Assembly (NCBI GenBank): GCA_017449265.1
Contig: JAFSJW010000080.1
Location: 97,404-161,403 of the forward strand
Direction: 5' to 3'
DNA from: Treponema sp.
Lineage (GTDB): Bacteria > Spirochaetota > Spirochaetia > Treponematales > Treponemataceae
DNA length: 64,000 nucleotides
Below, in pieces: positions 43,832 to 52,737 of the stretch (the stretch's first letter is position 1; every line of letters begins with the position of its first letter). Both the position numbers and the translations under genes were made by a program. The notes under the pieces were generated by a model that searched no databases, was not told the DNA's origin, and saw only the letters and a program-made list of their open reading frames with translations.

Positions 43832-44665
43832 TTATCTTCTTGAAGGACTCATAGAGTCTTGGACTGCGGAAATGTTCGATACGATTTCGTATGCGGGCAT
43901 TTCGCACGAAAGGATTTTTTTTATGTATTCGATAGTCCCGCTTGTGTCCGTTATTCCGTTAAGAGTGACGGTTTTTCCGGTTACTTCTGCGGTCAAATTC
44001 GACACATTCACATCGTATGCGTTGAACAGCAGGGTTACGATAAGGTAGCCGAGCCTCTGGCTGTTTACTTTTTCCCTTGAGATTTCCTCATCGGCTTCGT
44101 TCACCTTGCTTTTCAGGCAATTGATTATAGCCTTTATGATTTCATCTTCGGTCATATTCGTAGTGTCAAGCACAAGGTCGAATATGCTTGTGTCAGAGAG
44201 CTTGAGCTTGAAGTACATTTTGTAGTAGCCGAATTTATCTATCTCGGAGCGCAAAAGTTTTTTCTTTGCGCCTTTTGAGTCTAGTCCGAATTCTTCTTTT
44301 GCCCGATTAAGGCGTGTCCAGCCGTTTGCCACGAGCCTGACCGAAACACAGCTTGGAATGTCTTTAAGGATATGGAATGCGGCTCTTCCTGCGAATACGC
44401 ATTTCATATCATTGTTGATACATTCGCAACAAATTGCTTCTTTAAGATAATTTACATAATTTTCGCGATCTTTTGAGAAGAAAGAGAAAAAACTTGGCTT
44501 TACTTCGTCATATTTGTTGAATTTTTCGGAAGGATAACCGTTTTTTTCCATCCGTTCGCGAATCATTTTTCTGTCGATGTATTTGTATCCAAGAATCTCA
44601 GCAATTTTCTTTATAAGATTCTCGTTAACTGCGCTCATTTGCCGCGAAATCGCAAGTATAGCCAT
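43832..44665 (-). CDS. Cytidylate kinase-like protein with C-terminal BON-like domain
   Basis: Residues ~1-190 match the cytidylate-kinase-like family (AAK6 type): AILAISRQ at the start, YKYIDRKMIRE, and VFAGRAAFHIL. The glycine-rich phosphate loop expected after SRQ is replaced by MSAVNENL, so nucleotide binding is doubtful. Residues ~200-270 (RLGYLIVTLLFNAYDV, then NLTAEVTGKTVTLNGITDT) resemble a BON domain. The leader contains CCGATAATAAAAACAGG, almost identical to that of the gene at 7182-7565. It is divergent from the EAL protein gene, so the two may be co-regulated. Confidence 0.8.
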   Translation of the reverse strand: MAILAISRQMSAVNENLIKKIAEILGYKYIDRKMIRERMEKNGYPSEKFNKYDEVKPSFFSFFSKDRENYVNYLKEAICCECINNDMKCVFAGRAAFHILKDIPSCVSVRLVANGWTRLNRAKEEFGLDSKGAKKKLLRSEIDKFGYYKMYFKLKLSDTSIFDLVLDTTNMTEDEIIKAIINCLKSKVNEADEEISREKVNSQRLGYLIVTLLFNAYDVNVSNLTAEVTGKTVTLNGITDTSGTIEYIKKILSCEMPAYEIVSNISAVQDSMSPSRR

Positions 44666-44775
44666 AAGCCCCCTGTTTTTATTATCGGTATGTTATTTTA
44701 TTGATACAAAATTTTCAAGTGCCGCATTACTCCGAAAAATCGTTTTTTTTGCCGATAATCAGAAACGGCGTTATC

Positions 44776-46500
44776 ATGGACTATAATTTTGAAAATTTCG
44801 GAATGAATCAGATTGAAAACATCGTTTCTCTTTTGAACCAATGCACTGATTCGTACATATTTATCTTTGATTTGGACAATGACTTGCTTTCAATTTCAAG
44901 CAGGGCAAAAAGCAGCTTCGATTTTTCATGCGACAAATTCAGCGGGGCAACCGAAAAGCTTGTAAGTCTCACTTACCCTGAGGATGTTTCGCTTTTCAGT
45001 ATTAATATCGACGCTCTAAAAAGCGGTCAGCACGAGGAAATGAACTTGGAATGCCGGTGGAAATCTAGGAGCGGAAACCCGGTCTGGATAAGTTTCCGAG
45101 GAAAGATAATTCCCAGCGCGGAGAAAAAGCGCGTTCTTCTTGGTAGCATTGAAATCTTGCACGAAACGGACAAGTCCGATGCCAGCACGGGGCTTTTCTC
45201 CGAAACGCAGCTCAAAAGCGACTTTTCTCTTGTGCGCGAGCGCGAGGGCAAGGTGTCTGGCTTTATCCTAAAAATCGACATAGACAACATTTCGGTCATA
45301 AACGAGCAGTACGGCGTTGCTACGGGCGACTCCGTAGTAAAGAAAGTGGCCGCGTGCTGCCGCAAGGTCTGTTCTGGAACTGCCCGCGCGTACAAAATCG
45401 CGGGGGACAAATTTATCTGCATGAATTTGTCCGGAAAATCCGCGCCAGTAGCGCAGAAACTTTTTCTTTCGCTCAAGCGGGAAATCGCTGAGGCTGAGAA
45501 AGGAATCGCGTACGATGTTGTATTCACGGTTTCTGGCGGTGCGGTGGCATTTCTGAATGAAGAAGCAGAGCTTGATGACATAATGAAAAAGCTGAATTAC
45601 TCTCTTTCCATGGCGAAAAGTCAGGGGCGGAACACTCTCGTAATGTTCAACGCGCCTGATTATTCAAAACACTTGCGGGAGATTGACCTTCAGGATTGCC
45701 TGAGGAATTCGCTCAAAAACGATTTTGAGGGATTCGAGCTTTATTATCAGCCTTTCGTCGATGCAAAGAAAATTTACCTTGACTCTGACAAGACTGTGAC
45801 GAATGTGATTGGCTGCGAGGCTCTTCTTCGCTGGTCATGCGAAAAGTACGGAATGCTTTCTCCTGATGAGTTCATACCTATCCTTGAGCGAACAGGTATG
45901 ATTGTTCCGGTGGGGCGGTGGGTTTTGCGCACGGCGTTCAACCAGTGCCGCGAATGGAACCGCGTTCAGAAGGAATTCCGAATGAGCGTGAATCTTTCTT
46001 ACATTCAGATTAAGAAAAGCGATATTGTTGAGGATGTTGAGACCGCTATTGTTTCTTCCGGCGTGAATCCTGCCAATGTAACGCTTGAGCTTACGGAAAG
46101 CGGCTACATTGATAACGCTCAGGGGCTTCAGAACCTTACGGAGAATTTCGAGAAACTGGGGGTTAATGTTGATATTGACGATTTCGGAACAGGTTACTCG
46201 AACTTGCGCTACTTGCAGTATCTTCACGCATCGACTCTCAAGCTGGACTATACTTTCGTCCACCGGGCAACGAACGGAAACGAGGGCGACAAGAATGTGA
46301 TAAAGCACATAGCCCAGATGGCGCACGAGCTTAACATGAAAGTGTGCATGGAAGGTGTTGAAACTTCTCAGGATGTGGAAAAACTCCTTGTGTTCAATCC
46401 GGACAAATTCCAAGGATTCTACTTTGGTCGCCCTTGCTCCGCAGTTAATTTCAGGGAGCTTCATGTGCGACCGAACGCAAAGCTTGAGACTTACAAATAA
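44776..46500 (+). CDS. PAS-GGDEF-EAL protein, probable c-di-GMP phosphodiesterase
   Basis: The 574-residue protein has a PAS-like sensor (~1-130), a degenerate GGDEF domain (~140-300; the signature reads AGDKF) and a complete EAL domain (~325-570). EAL residues are intact: CEALLRW, VNLSY, LELTES, DIDDFGTGYS, LKLDYTF, MEGVET and QGFYFG. It should break down cyclic di-GMP, with the GGDEF part serving at most as a GTP sensor. The ATG at 44776 is chosen; in-frame TTG at 44701 lies in the divergent promoter region. It opposes the diguanylate cyclase at 26323-27702 functionally. Confidence 0.9.
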   Translation: MDYNFENFGMNQIENIVSLLNQCTDSYIFIFDLDNDLLSISSRAKSSFDFSCDKFSGATEKLVSLTYPEDVSLFSINIDALKSGQHEEMNLECRWKSRSGNPVWISFRGKIIPSAEKKRVLLGSIEILHETDKSDASTGLFSETQLKSDFSLVREREGKVSGFILKIDIDNISVINEQYGVATGDSVVKKVAACCRKVCSGTARAYKIAGDKFICMNLSGKSAPVAQKLFLSLKREIAEAEKGIAYDVVFTVSGGAVAFLNEEAELDDIMKKLNYSLSMAKSQGRNTLVMFNAPDYSKHLREIDLQDCLRNSLKNDFEGFELYYQPFVDAKKIYLDSDKTVTNVIGCEALLRWSCEKYGMLSPDEFIPILERTGMIVPVGRWVLRTAFNQCREWNRVQKEFRMSVNLSYIQIKKSDIVEDVETAIVSSGVNPANVTLELTESGYIDNAQGLQNLTENFEKLGVNVDIDDFGTGYSNLRYLQYLHASTLKLDYTFVHRATNGNEGDKNVIKHIAQMAHELNMKVCMEGVETSQDVEKLLVFNPDKFQGFYFGRPCSAVNFRELHVRPNAKLETYK

Positions 46501-46502
46501 TT

Positions 46503-46539
46503 AGACCTGCTCGGAAAACTGATGTTTCCGAACACATCG
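46503..46539. repeat. Dispersed palindrome, copy h
   Basis: AGACCTGCTCGGAAA faces TTTCCGAACACATCG two bases after a stop codon. The right arm has decayed. Confidence 0.6.
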
Positions 46540-46614
46540 ATTTTCGTGACGATTTTTATCAAATCCTGCGTGTTGCAAAACGAGCGCGAAATTGTCTAAA
46601 ATCTCCAAATAAAT

Positions 46615-46643
46615 TTGAAAATTTCTTATATTCGGGTTAGAAT
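46615..46643 (+). promoter_or_regulatory. Promoter of the acyltransferase gene
   Basis: TTGAAA (46615-46620), 17 bases, TAGAAT (46638-46643). The inferred start lies next to a half copy of the dispersed palindrome (AGGGCTGTTCAGAAAC at 46652). Confidence 0.6.
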
Positions 46644-46738
46644 AACATATTAGGGCTGTTCAGAAACATGGTTTGTTGTGAAAGTCAGTTTTATCAGAAA
46701 ATCTTGTTTAGGGCTGGTCTGTTCATTTTGAGGATAAT

Positions 46739-47644
46739 ATGGGAAATTCAATTCGCGAAAAATATGGCGATATGTTCGTGGCTTTGAAAGAAGCTTCTGT
46801 TGCTGCTGCAAAAATAGATGAAACAAATGTATATCAAAAGGCAAATCCTGTTACAAGAAAGATGATGGACAAGCTTATAAGCGAACACATGCTTCCTGGA
46901 AGCAGGATTGAGGGAAAGGAAAATTTCCGCGAGTTCCTTAATGCCGTAAATTCAGGAAAGCATGGGCTTATTCTGATGGAGCATTACTCGAATGCGGATC
47001 TTCCCGCGCTTTTCTACTTGCTTGAGAATAATTTCGGCGAGGAAGGAAAAAATCTTGCATCAAGGATAGTCGCTATTGCAGGAATGAAGCTCAATGAGGC
47101 GGATCCTATGGTTCGTGCCTTTGCGGAGGCATTCACCAGGGTTGTAATATACCCTACGCGCTCTCTGAACAAAGCCGAGGAAAAAGCCCAGAGCGAGGAG
47201 GAGAGAATTCAGGAGGAGAAAAAAGCTAGGTCGATAAATCTTGCCGCAATGCGCGCAATGGATAAATGCAAGCGCGATGGTGAGATTATTCTTGTGTTCC
47301 CCGCGGGGACAAGGTACAGACCGGGGCAGCCCGAGACGAAAAGGGGCTTGCGCGAGATAGATTCTTACCTGAGGATGTTCGATATTGCGATTCTTGTGAC
47401 GATAAACGGAATCTGTCTTAAAATCGATATGAACAATCCGGACGATATGCTTTCGGATATTTTGGAGCCTGCCGTGCAGATTTTTACGGCAAGCCCTGTC
47501 ATTGACTGCAAACAGTTCAGGAAGGATTATATGGCTAGTTTGCCGGAAACTTGCGAAGATCCAAAACAGGCGGTAATTGACCATATTATGGAAAAATTTG
47601 ATGAACAGCATAACGAAATAGAACAACATGGAAGACTTCTCTGA
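46739..47644 (+). CDS. PlsC-like glycerolipid acyltransferase
   Basis: The 301-residue protein carries the HX4D acyltransferase motif as HYSNAD in MEHYSNADLPAL (residues ~81-92) and a later FPAGTRYRPG that fits the FPEGTRS block. These are catalytic and glycerol-phosphate-binding elements of the PlsC/PlsB superfamily. It has no strong membrane segment and so is probably peripheral. The substrate could be glycerol-3-phosphate or a lyso-lipid. The ATG follows TTGAGGA. It overlaps the next gene by 17 bases, indicating coupled translation. Confidence 0.82.
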   Translation: MGNSIREKYGDMFVALKEASVAAAKIDETNVYQKANPVTRKMMDKLISEHMLPGSRIEGKENFREFLNAVNSGKHGLILMEHYSNADLPALFYLLENNFGEEGKNLASRIVAIAGMKLNEADPMVRAFAEAFTRVVIYPTRSLNKAEEKAQSEEERIQEEKKARSINLAAMRAMDKCKRDGEIILVFPAGTRYRPGQPETKRGLREIDSYLRMFDIAILVTINGICLKIDMNNPDDMLSDILEPAVQIFTASPVIDCKQFRKDYMASLPETCEDPKQAVIDHIMEKFDEQHNEIEQHGRLL

Positions 47645-48311
47645 GCCACTGTGCGTTGATTTTTCTTTTGACATTGAGATTCTCGTTCAAAATGTTCTGA
47701 GGAACACTATCTCCACTGCAATCGAGGGGCAGATGGAGAAAATGCCTCAGAGGCATCAGACATTGATTCCAAAAGACATTATGCTGGAGAATATCCTTGC
47801 GTATAATATGGACATTTTGGAAGATCAGTGCTACATTACGACAGGTGCGAACGGAAAACTCTTTCTCTGCGGCAACTGGCTTTTGAGGCCTGTCCTATAT
47901 GACGGAAAAAGCGTGTCCATGATGGAATACTTGAAGTTTAATCTGACTTTTGACGATGTTGAGTTCCTTCCGTACAGGGATGCAATTGAGTTTCGGAAAA
48001 AAAACTGGTTACCGCACAGCAAAACTAATTCGTCTTATGATGTTCCGCGACAGGCAAAAATTGATATGTTCAGGGAAAATGAACAGATGGAGAAAATGAG
48101 GACACCTATGCAAGAAGAAATGATGAGAAAAAATGCTGAGCAGACTGTTAATACAAAAAAACGCCTGGAAGATTTAGTTCAGGAAATATCTGAGGATGAT
48201 TTTGACTCTGCGCTTGAGCCGCTTGAAACTGTTCCTGAGGAAGAGCCAAAAGTCACGGAAAAGCAGAAGAAAATGCTTGACCAGCTCGTTGATTCTGTTC
48301 TGGAAAAATAG
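47628..48311 (+). CDS. Hypothetical acidic protein, 227 aa
   Basis: No family recognised. The first ~130 residues look globular (YITTGANGKLFLCGNWLLRP), and the rest is charged and helical with a Glu-rich tail (ALEPLETVPEEEPKVTEKQK). No signal peptide. It overlaps the acyltransferase gene by 17 bases and is likely a functional partner. Its stop codon TAG is the first part of a palindrome copy. Confidence 0.7.
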   Translation: MEDFSEPLCVDFSFDIEILVQNVLRNTISTAIEGQMEKMPQRHQTLIPKDIMLENILAYNMDILEDQCYITTGANGKLFLCGNWLLRPVLYDGKSVSMMEYLKFNLTFDDVEFLPYRDAIEFRKKNWLPHSKTNSSYDVPRQAKIDMFRENEQMEKMRTPMQEEMMRKNAEQTVNTKKRLEDLVQEISEDDFDSALEPLETVPEEEPKVTEKQKKMLDQLVDSVLEK

Positions 48312-48346
48312 AGCTGTTCGGAAACTATGGTTTTCCGAACAGCTCT
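48310..48346. repeat. Dispersed palindrome, copy i
   Basis: AGAGCTGTTCGGAAAA... pairs with TTTTCCGAACAGCTCT. It overlaps the stop codon of the preceding gene and lies between convergent genes; AATA follows, complementary to the usual TATT before the left arm. Confidence 0.85.
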
Positions 48347-48393
48347 AATAGCCCGGCGGATAAAGAACGCCATGTTGGGCAAAGCGAAAGTGC

Positions 48394-48894
48394 TTATGCT
48401 CCGCAGCACTTCTTGTATTTTTTTCCGCTTCCGCAAGGACACGGATCGTTTCGTCCGATTTTTGCTCCTTCACGAACGACGGTCATTGGCTTTACATTGC
48501 CTACAGAATACATCCACTCGCCGTTGATTTTTTTGAAAAGGCCAATTTCGTGGTGAATATCTCTGAATCCTTTTTTGTCAGTATATGTTGCTTCAAATTC
48601 AACGAGACCTTCCTCATCGTTCTCGCCGCCTTTTTCCGTGCGCAGAATTTTAAGACCGTGCCATTTTGAGGTTTTTGACCATTCCTCAGTTGCTTTCTTG
48701 TCAATCTCTGCGATTTTTTCGCCTTCTTCGCAGGAATTGATGATGAAGTCTATCTCCTGCTTCTCATATGCGGAATATCTTGCTCTCATAAGGCTTTCCG
48801 CAGTTGGAGCTTTCTTAGTTCCCTTGATGATTCCCTCACAGCAATCAGAGTATGGAAGTCCAGAGCCACAAGGACAAAGTTTGTTGTCAGCCAT
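48394..48894 (-). CDS. YchJ-like protein with two SEC-C metal-binding motifs
   Basis: The 166-residue protein has SEC-C motifs at both ends: [13 protein letters not shown] near the start and [17 protein letters not shown] at the end. The second is the classic zinc-binding tail of SecA. The middle ([12 protein letters not shown], then [19 protein letters not shown]) is the NTF2-like YchJ domain. The exact role is unknown. The ATG follows AGGAG. Confidence 0.9.
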   Translation of the reverse strand: MADNKLCPCGSGLPYSDCCEGIIKGTKKAPTAESLMRARYSAYEKQEIDFIINSCEEGEKIAEIDKKATEEWSKTSKWHGLKILRTEKGGENDEEGLVEFEATYTDKKGFRDIHHEIGLFKKINGEWMYSVGNVKPMTVVREGAKIGRNDPCPCGSGKKYKKCCGA

Positions 48895-49010
48895 TAATTT
48901 CTCCTAAATATGTAATGATTTGTTTCTATTGGCTAGAAAAGTTAATAGACCTGCCGAAAACAAGATTTTTTGACTAGAAAATTTTGTTTCCTTATTGGTC
49001 AGATTCATAA

Positions 49011-49047
49011 TGTGTCGTTCGGAAAACTGAATTTTCCGAACATTTCT
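49011..49047. repeat. Dispersed palindrome, copy j
   Basis: GTTCGGAAAACTGAATTTTCCGAAC is a near-perfect inner stem; the outer arms have diverged. It lies about 100 bases before aroA. The gap 48895-49144 also holds a half copy near 48949 and the aroA promoter. Confidence 0.7.
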
Positions 49048-49144
49048 AATTATAATGGATAAGCGATTTTTTATTCAATGCGATTTTTTATTATGCAGGC
49101 TTTGTTTGTGAACAAAAATCATACAATGTGATACAATCTGATTC

Positions 49145-50509
49145 ATGTACATTGTTTCTAAAAAATCAAGGCTCTCAGGAAATATTTGTGTTCCGGGGTC
49201 AAAATCTCATACAATCCGCGCTCTCCTTCTTGCGTCTTTGGCAGAAGGAACATCTTGCATAAAAAATCCTCTTCCGAGCGCGGACTGTCTTTCAACTGCC
49301 GCCGCAGTTCCGCTTATAGGCGCGGATGTGGATCTTTCTCTCAGCGTGGAGGGCGAGCCAGGAACAGAATGGGTCGTCCGCGGGGCCGGAAAAAAAGTTC
49401 ATCTTCCTTATGATGTTGTAAATGTAGGAAATTCTGGCTCGCTTCTTTATTTTTTGTCTCCCATAGCGGCGACTTTTTCAGGCGCGAGCGTGTTTACGGG
49501 CGATGATTCCATAAGGTCGCGCCCGGTGCTTCATGTTGTTGACGCGCTCAACCAGCTTGGGGCGGAAAGCTTTGTTTCATGTCCTGACAGAAACGGCTGT
49601 CCGCTTATTATCAGAGGCCCTGTGAAAAGCGGGGTTGTCCGTACGGAGGGCGAGGTTTCAAGTCAGTATGTGAGCGGGCTTATGATGGCTGGAATCCTTA
49701 TTGACGGCGGAATACGAATCGAGCTTTCAAATCCGAAGGAAACGCCGTACCTCACTATGACGCAAAAATGGCTTGAGAAAGTTGGAGTTTCATGTTTTAT
49801 TTCAGATGATTTTAAGAAAATCGAGGTAAAGCAAAAAAAAGACCTGAAATCGTTCACCACTGTAATCCCAAGCGACTGGGAGGCGGTGGCTTTTCCGCTT
49901 GTGGCGGCCCTTATTGCGGACGGAAGCAAAGTCGTCATAGAGAATGTGGATTCGAGCGGAACTCAGGGCGATGACAAAATCGTTGATGTGCTAAAATCCG
50001 TGGGCGGAAACATCGTTTGGGACAAATCTTCGGAAACAATAACAGTCTCTTCGTCACGACTTTCAACAAAGACGCTTCCGGGCGGGGAGCTTCATGTTGC
50101 TCTCTCTTCTTTCCCGGACGCAGTGTGCGCGCTTTCCGTTGCGGCCTGCTTCATTGAGGGAACGACTGTCCTTGAGGATGCCGCCGTATGCAGACGAAAA
50201 GAGACTGACAGGCTCAAGGTTCTGACCGTTGAGCTTACGAAGCTCGGAGTCGAAGTGGAGGAGGGCGAGGACTACCTTATCATACACGGTCATTCACCCG
50301 TTCTTTCCGACGGCTCTCCGAACCCTGAGTTCAAGCTGCATGGAGGCGAAGTAAAAAGCTACGGCGACCACCGGATGGCAATGTCTCTGGCAGTGCTTGG
50401 GCTTGGTCTTCCGTCCGGCGAAGTCGTGGTCAATGACGCGGAATGTTGCAAAGTCAGTTTTCCGAATTTTTTTGAAGTGATGAAACAAATAAACGCTGAT
50501 TTTGTATGA
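49145..50509 (+). CDS. aroA: 3-phosphoshikimate 1-carboxyvinyltransferase (EPSP synthase)
   Basis: The 454-residue enzyme joins shikimate-3-phosphate and phosphoenolpyruvate in aromatic amino-acid synthesis. It shows PGSKSHTIRALLLASLAEG at the N-terminus, NVGNSGSLLYFL in place of the usual LGNAGT loop, and VCRRKETDRLKV and YGDHRMAMSLAV near the end. The NSGS variant in the phosphoenolpyruvate site is a departure from LGNAGTAxR enzymes and resembles class II or unusual types. TACAAT (49132-49137) is seven bases before the ATG without a ribosome-binding site, so it is probably leaderless. A patatin gene overlaps its stop. Confidence 0.93.
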   Translation: MYIVSKKSRLSGNICVPGSKSHTIRALLLASLAEGTSCIKNPLPSADCLSTAAAVPLIGADVDLSLSVEGEPGTEWVVRGAGKKVHLPYDVVNVGNSGSLLYFLSPIAATFSGASVFTGDDSIRSRPVLHVVDALNQLGAESFVSCPDRNGCPLIIRGPVKSGVVRTEGEVSSQYVSGLMMAGILIDGGIRIELSNPKETPYLTMTQKWLEKVGVSCFISDDFKKIEVKQKKDLKSFTTVIPSDWEAVAFPLVAALIADGSKVVIENVDSSGTQGDDKIVDVLKSVGGNIVWDKSSETITVSSSRLSTKTLPGGELHVALSSFPDAVCALSVAACFIEGTTVLEDAAVCRRKETDRLKVLTVELTKLGVEVEEGEDYLIIHGHSPVLSDGSPNPEFKLHGGEVKSYGDHRMAMSLAVLGLGLPSGEVVVNDAECCKVSFPNFFEVMKQINADFV

Positions 50510-51963
50510 AATCGCACAAGATTTGCTTTTTTCTATGCTCATTAATTTTTATTCTTTGCTCGTGCGTTTCTTCTCCGAACCAGAAAAAATCTGAATTTGG
50601 GTCTGGTGAGGAGCTTGCAGAAGAGACTGGGAAGGAGCAGAAGAAAGAGCTGTCGCTCAGGCACATAAGCTCTATTTCTGAGCTGAAAGGCTTGTGGCAC
50701 TTTGAGGGAGCGGCAGATTTTTCGGCTATGAGCTACCTTGAGTATCCGTTCATTGTAAGAAAAAATGACGGAACGCATACTGCATTTTTTGCTTTTTCTT
50801 CGTCGGTGAGCGATGATACCGCCTTGTGGGCGAAATTTGCAAGTTCAAAGGGGCTTTCTCTCTCCCAGCTCTGGCAAAGAAGGTTTTCGTGCCTGTGCGA
50901 GCTGTACGGATATTCCTCAGTTCCTTCTTGCGATGTGAACGGAACTGAGCGCGGAATAAAAGTTTTTTTCAGGGAGGATAAAATATGCTCTCAGTCATAT
51001 ATCCTTGTGCCTGAAAAAGTTATGATGGAGAATATCGGGCGTTTTCTTGTGAGTGACGAAGATTCGCGCGTGTTTTTGGAGAACGGGAGCATATTCCGCT
51101 TTTATTCTGAATTTGACAGCGAGCCTTCAGAAAAAAAACTTTCGCGCGCCGTGGGGCTTGTGCTTTCTGGTGGCGGGGGAAAAGGCGCGTATGAGGTTGG
51201 CGTATGGAAAGCCTTGTACGAGTTTGGTGTTTCGGGAAGAGTAACGGCTTTTTCAGGAACAAGCGTGGGCGGACTTAATTCTGCCCTTTTTTCTGCATCA
51301 TCTCTTTCGGCTATAGAATTTGTGTGGCGCTCTGTTGTTCCTAGCGAGCTTACGCGGGACAACCAGCTGATTTCTCAGTCAGGAATAAAGAAAATACTTG
51401 ATTCCACGCGCCTTTCTTCGATTCAGGAGATGACTTTTCCCAAAGTGTTCGTAACGGCTGTAAGAAACAGTAATCTTCCTTTCAAGTTCATAGGAAACAC
51501 AATCTTTCAGTCGCCCGGAAAATACGCAACGCGCTTTCTTTTGAACGACGAGCGCGATTTGGACGAGCTGAAAAGAAAACTTCTTGCTACCTCCGCGTTC
51601 CCTGTTCTTACACAGCCTGTTCTGCTCGGGGACGGCTACAAGTACATTGACGGCGGGGCAGAAGAGTTCGGCGGAGACAATACGCCTATTGACCCGATTA
51701 TAGATAATTGCCCCGACATAGACGAAATTATCGTTGTGTACCTTAGCAAAGATCCTGAGCGAAGGGTGAGGAAAATCGACTACGAGAAAAAATTCATACT
51801 GGAAATAATTCCTTCAATCGACCTGGGAGGAATCTTTGAGGGAACTACGAATTTCGATGCCGCAAGGATAAATCTTCTCATAGGGCAAGGGTACATGGAC
51901 ACCGTTCGGATTCTGCGCGATGACCTTTCGCTCCGGGCTGTGAGCCAGTTCTGGAGCGAATAG
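50506..51963 (+). CDS. Patatin-like phospholipase lipoprotein
   Basis: The 485-residue protein has a signal peptide ending in the lipobox ILCSC, so it is probably membrane-anchored outside the cytoplasm. Residues ~220-430 form the patatin domain: the oxyanion loop SGGGGKGAYEVG, the nucleophile elbow GTSVGG and the Asp in YIDGG. Those three make the Ser-Asp dyad of phospholipase A-type enzymes. Residues ~50-210 are an unassigned N-terminal domain. Its ATG overlaps the aroA stop by four bases (ATGA), so the two are translated together although their functions look unrelated. Confidence 0.9.
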   Translation: MKSHKICFFLCSLIFILCSCVSSPNQKKSEFGSGEELAEETGKEQKKELSLRHISSISELKGLWHFEGAADFSAMSYLEYPFIVRKNDGTHTAFFAFSSSVSDDTALWAKFASSKGLSLSQLWQRRFSCLCELYGYSSVPSCDVNGTERGIKVFFREDKICSQSYILVPEKVMMENIGRFLVSDEDSRVFLENGSIFRFYSEFDSEPSEKKLSRAVGLVLSGGGGKGAYEVGVWKALYEFGVSGRVTAFSGTSVGGLNSALFSASSLSAIEFVWRSVVPSELTRDNQLISQSGIKKILDSTRLSSIQEMTFPKVFVTAVRNSNLPFKFIGNTIFQSPGKYATRFLLNDERDLDELKRKLLATSAFPVLTQPVLLGDGYKYIDGGAEEFGGDNTPIDPIIDNCPDIDEIIVVYLSKDPERRVRKIDYEKKFILEIIPSIDLGGIFEGTTNFDAARINLLIGQGYMDTVRILRDDLSLRAVSQFWSE

Positions 51964-51974
51964 GAGGAAAAGTC

Positions 51975-52721
51975 CTAGACTTTGAGCGCACCGAAAACTT
52001 TTCCGAGCGAGTCATGTATGATGAGGTTGCAGTTTGCGTCTGCGGAAGTCGAGCTTTTGTTTATGATTACAAGGTTCTTTCCCTTGAAATATCTGATGAA
52101 GCCAGCGGCAGGGTAAACTACGAGCGATGTTCCGCCGATTATGAGCGTGTCTGCATTTTCAATTGCTTTGCAAGCTCCGTTGATTACATTTTGGTCAAGT
52201 CCCTCTTCGTAAAGAACTACATCCGGCTTTACGACTCCGCCGCATTTTGGGCATATGGGGATTTTTTCCTCCGTGTTCTCGCTTTCGGCTATAAAATCAA
52301 TACCATAGAACGAACCGCAGTTCATGCAGAAATTCCTGAGCGTGCTTCCGTGAAGTTCCCAGACTTTCTCGCTTCCTGCCATCTGGTGCAATCCGTCGAT
52401 GTTCTGTGTTACAACTCCGAGCAGTTTCCCTTTTTTCTCAAGCTCCGCAAGGCGGATATGAGTGATATTTGGTTTTACATCTTTTATTATGAGCTTTTTC
52501 CTGTAGAATCGGTAGAATTCTTTTTTGTCACGGTCAAAAAAAGTGCGAGATATAATCGTTTCAGGCGGGTATTTCCATTCTTGATTGTAAAGTCCGTCCT
52601 GGCTTCTGAAATCTGGGATTCCGCTTTCGGTTGAAACTCCCGCGCCGCCGAAGAACACGATTTTCGACGATTCGTCGATTATCTTCTGGAGCTTTTCAAT
52701 TTTTTCGTCAAATTCTTCCAT
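51975..52721 (-). CDS. cobB: Sirtuin, NAD-dependent protein deacylase
   Basis: The 248-residue protein has sirtuin hallmarks: GAGVSTESGIPDFRS, TQNIDGLH, the catalytic His in ELHGS, and zinc cysteines in CMNCG and CPKCGG, ending with VVIINKSS. It removes acyl groups from lysines with NAD+. The ATG follows AAGGAGG. It is the last gene of an apparent MCP-CheW-sirtuin operon, 16 bases after cheW, which raises the possibility that receptor or CheY acylation is controlled here; that is inference. Confidence 0.94.
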   Translation of the reverse strand: MEEFDEKIEKLQKIIDESSKIVFFGGAGVSTESGIPDFRSQDGLYNQEWKYPPETIISRTFFDRDKKEFYRFYRKKLIIKDVKPNITHIRLAELEKKGKLLGVVTQNIDGLHQMAGSEKVWELHGSTLRNFCMNCGSFYGIDFIAESENTEEKIPICPKCGGVVKPDVVLYEEGLDQNVINGACKAIENADTLIIGGTSLVVYPAAGFIRYFKGKNLVIINKSSTSADANCNLIIHDSLGKVFGALKV

Positions 52722-52737
52722 AATAAATGCCTCCTTT

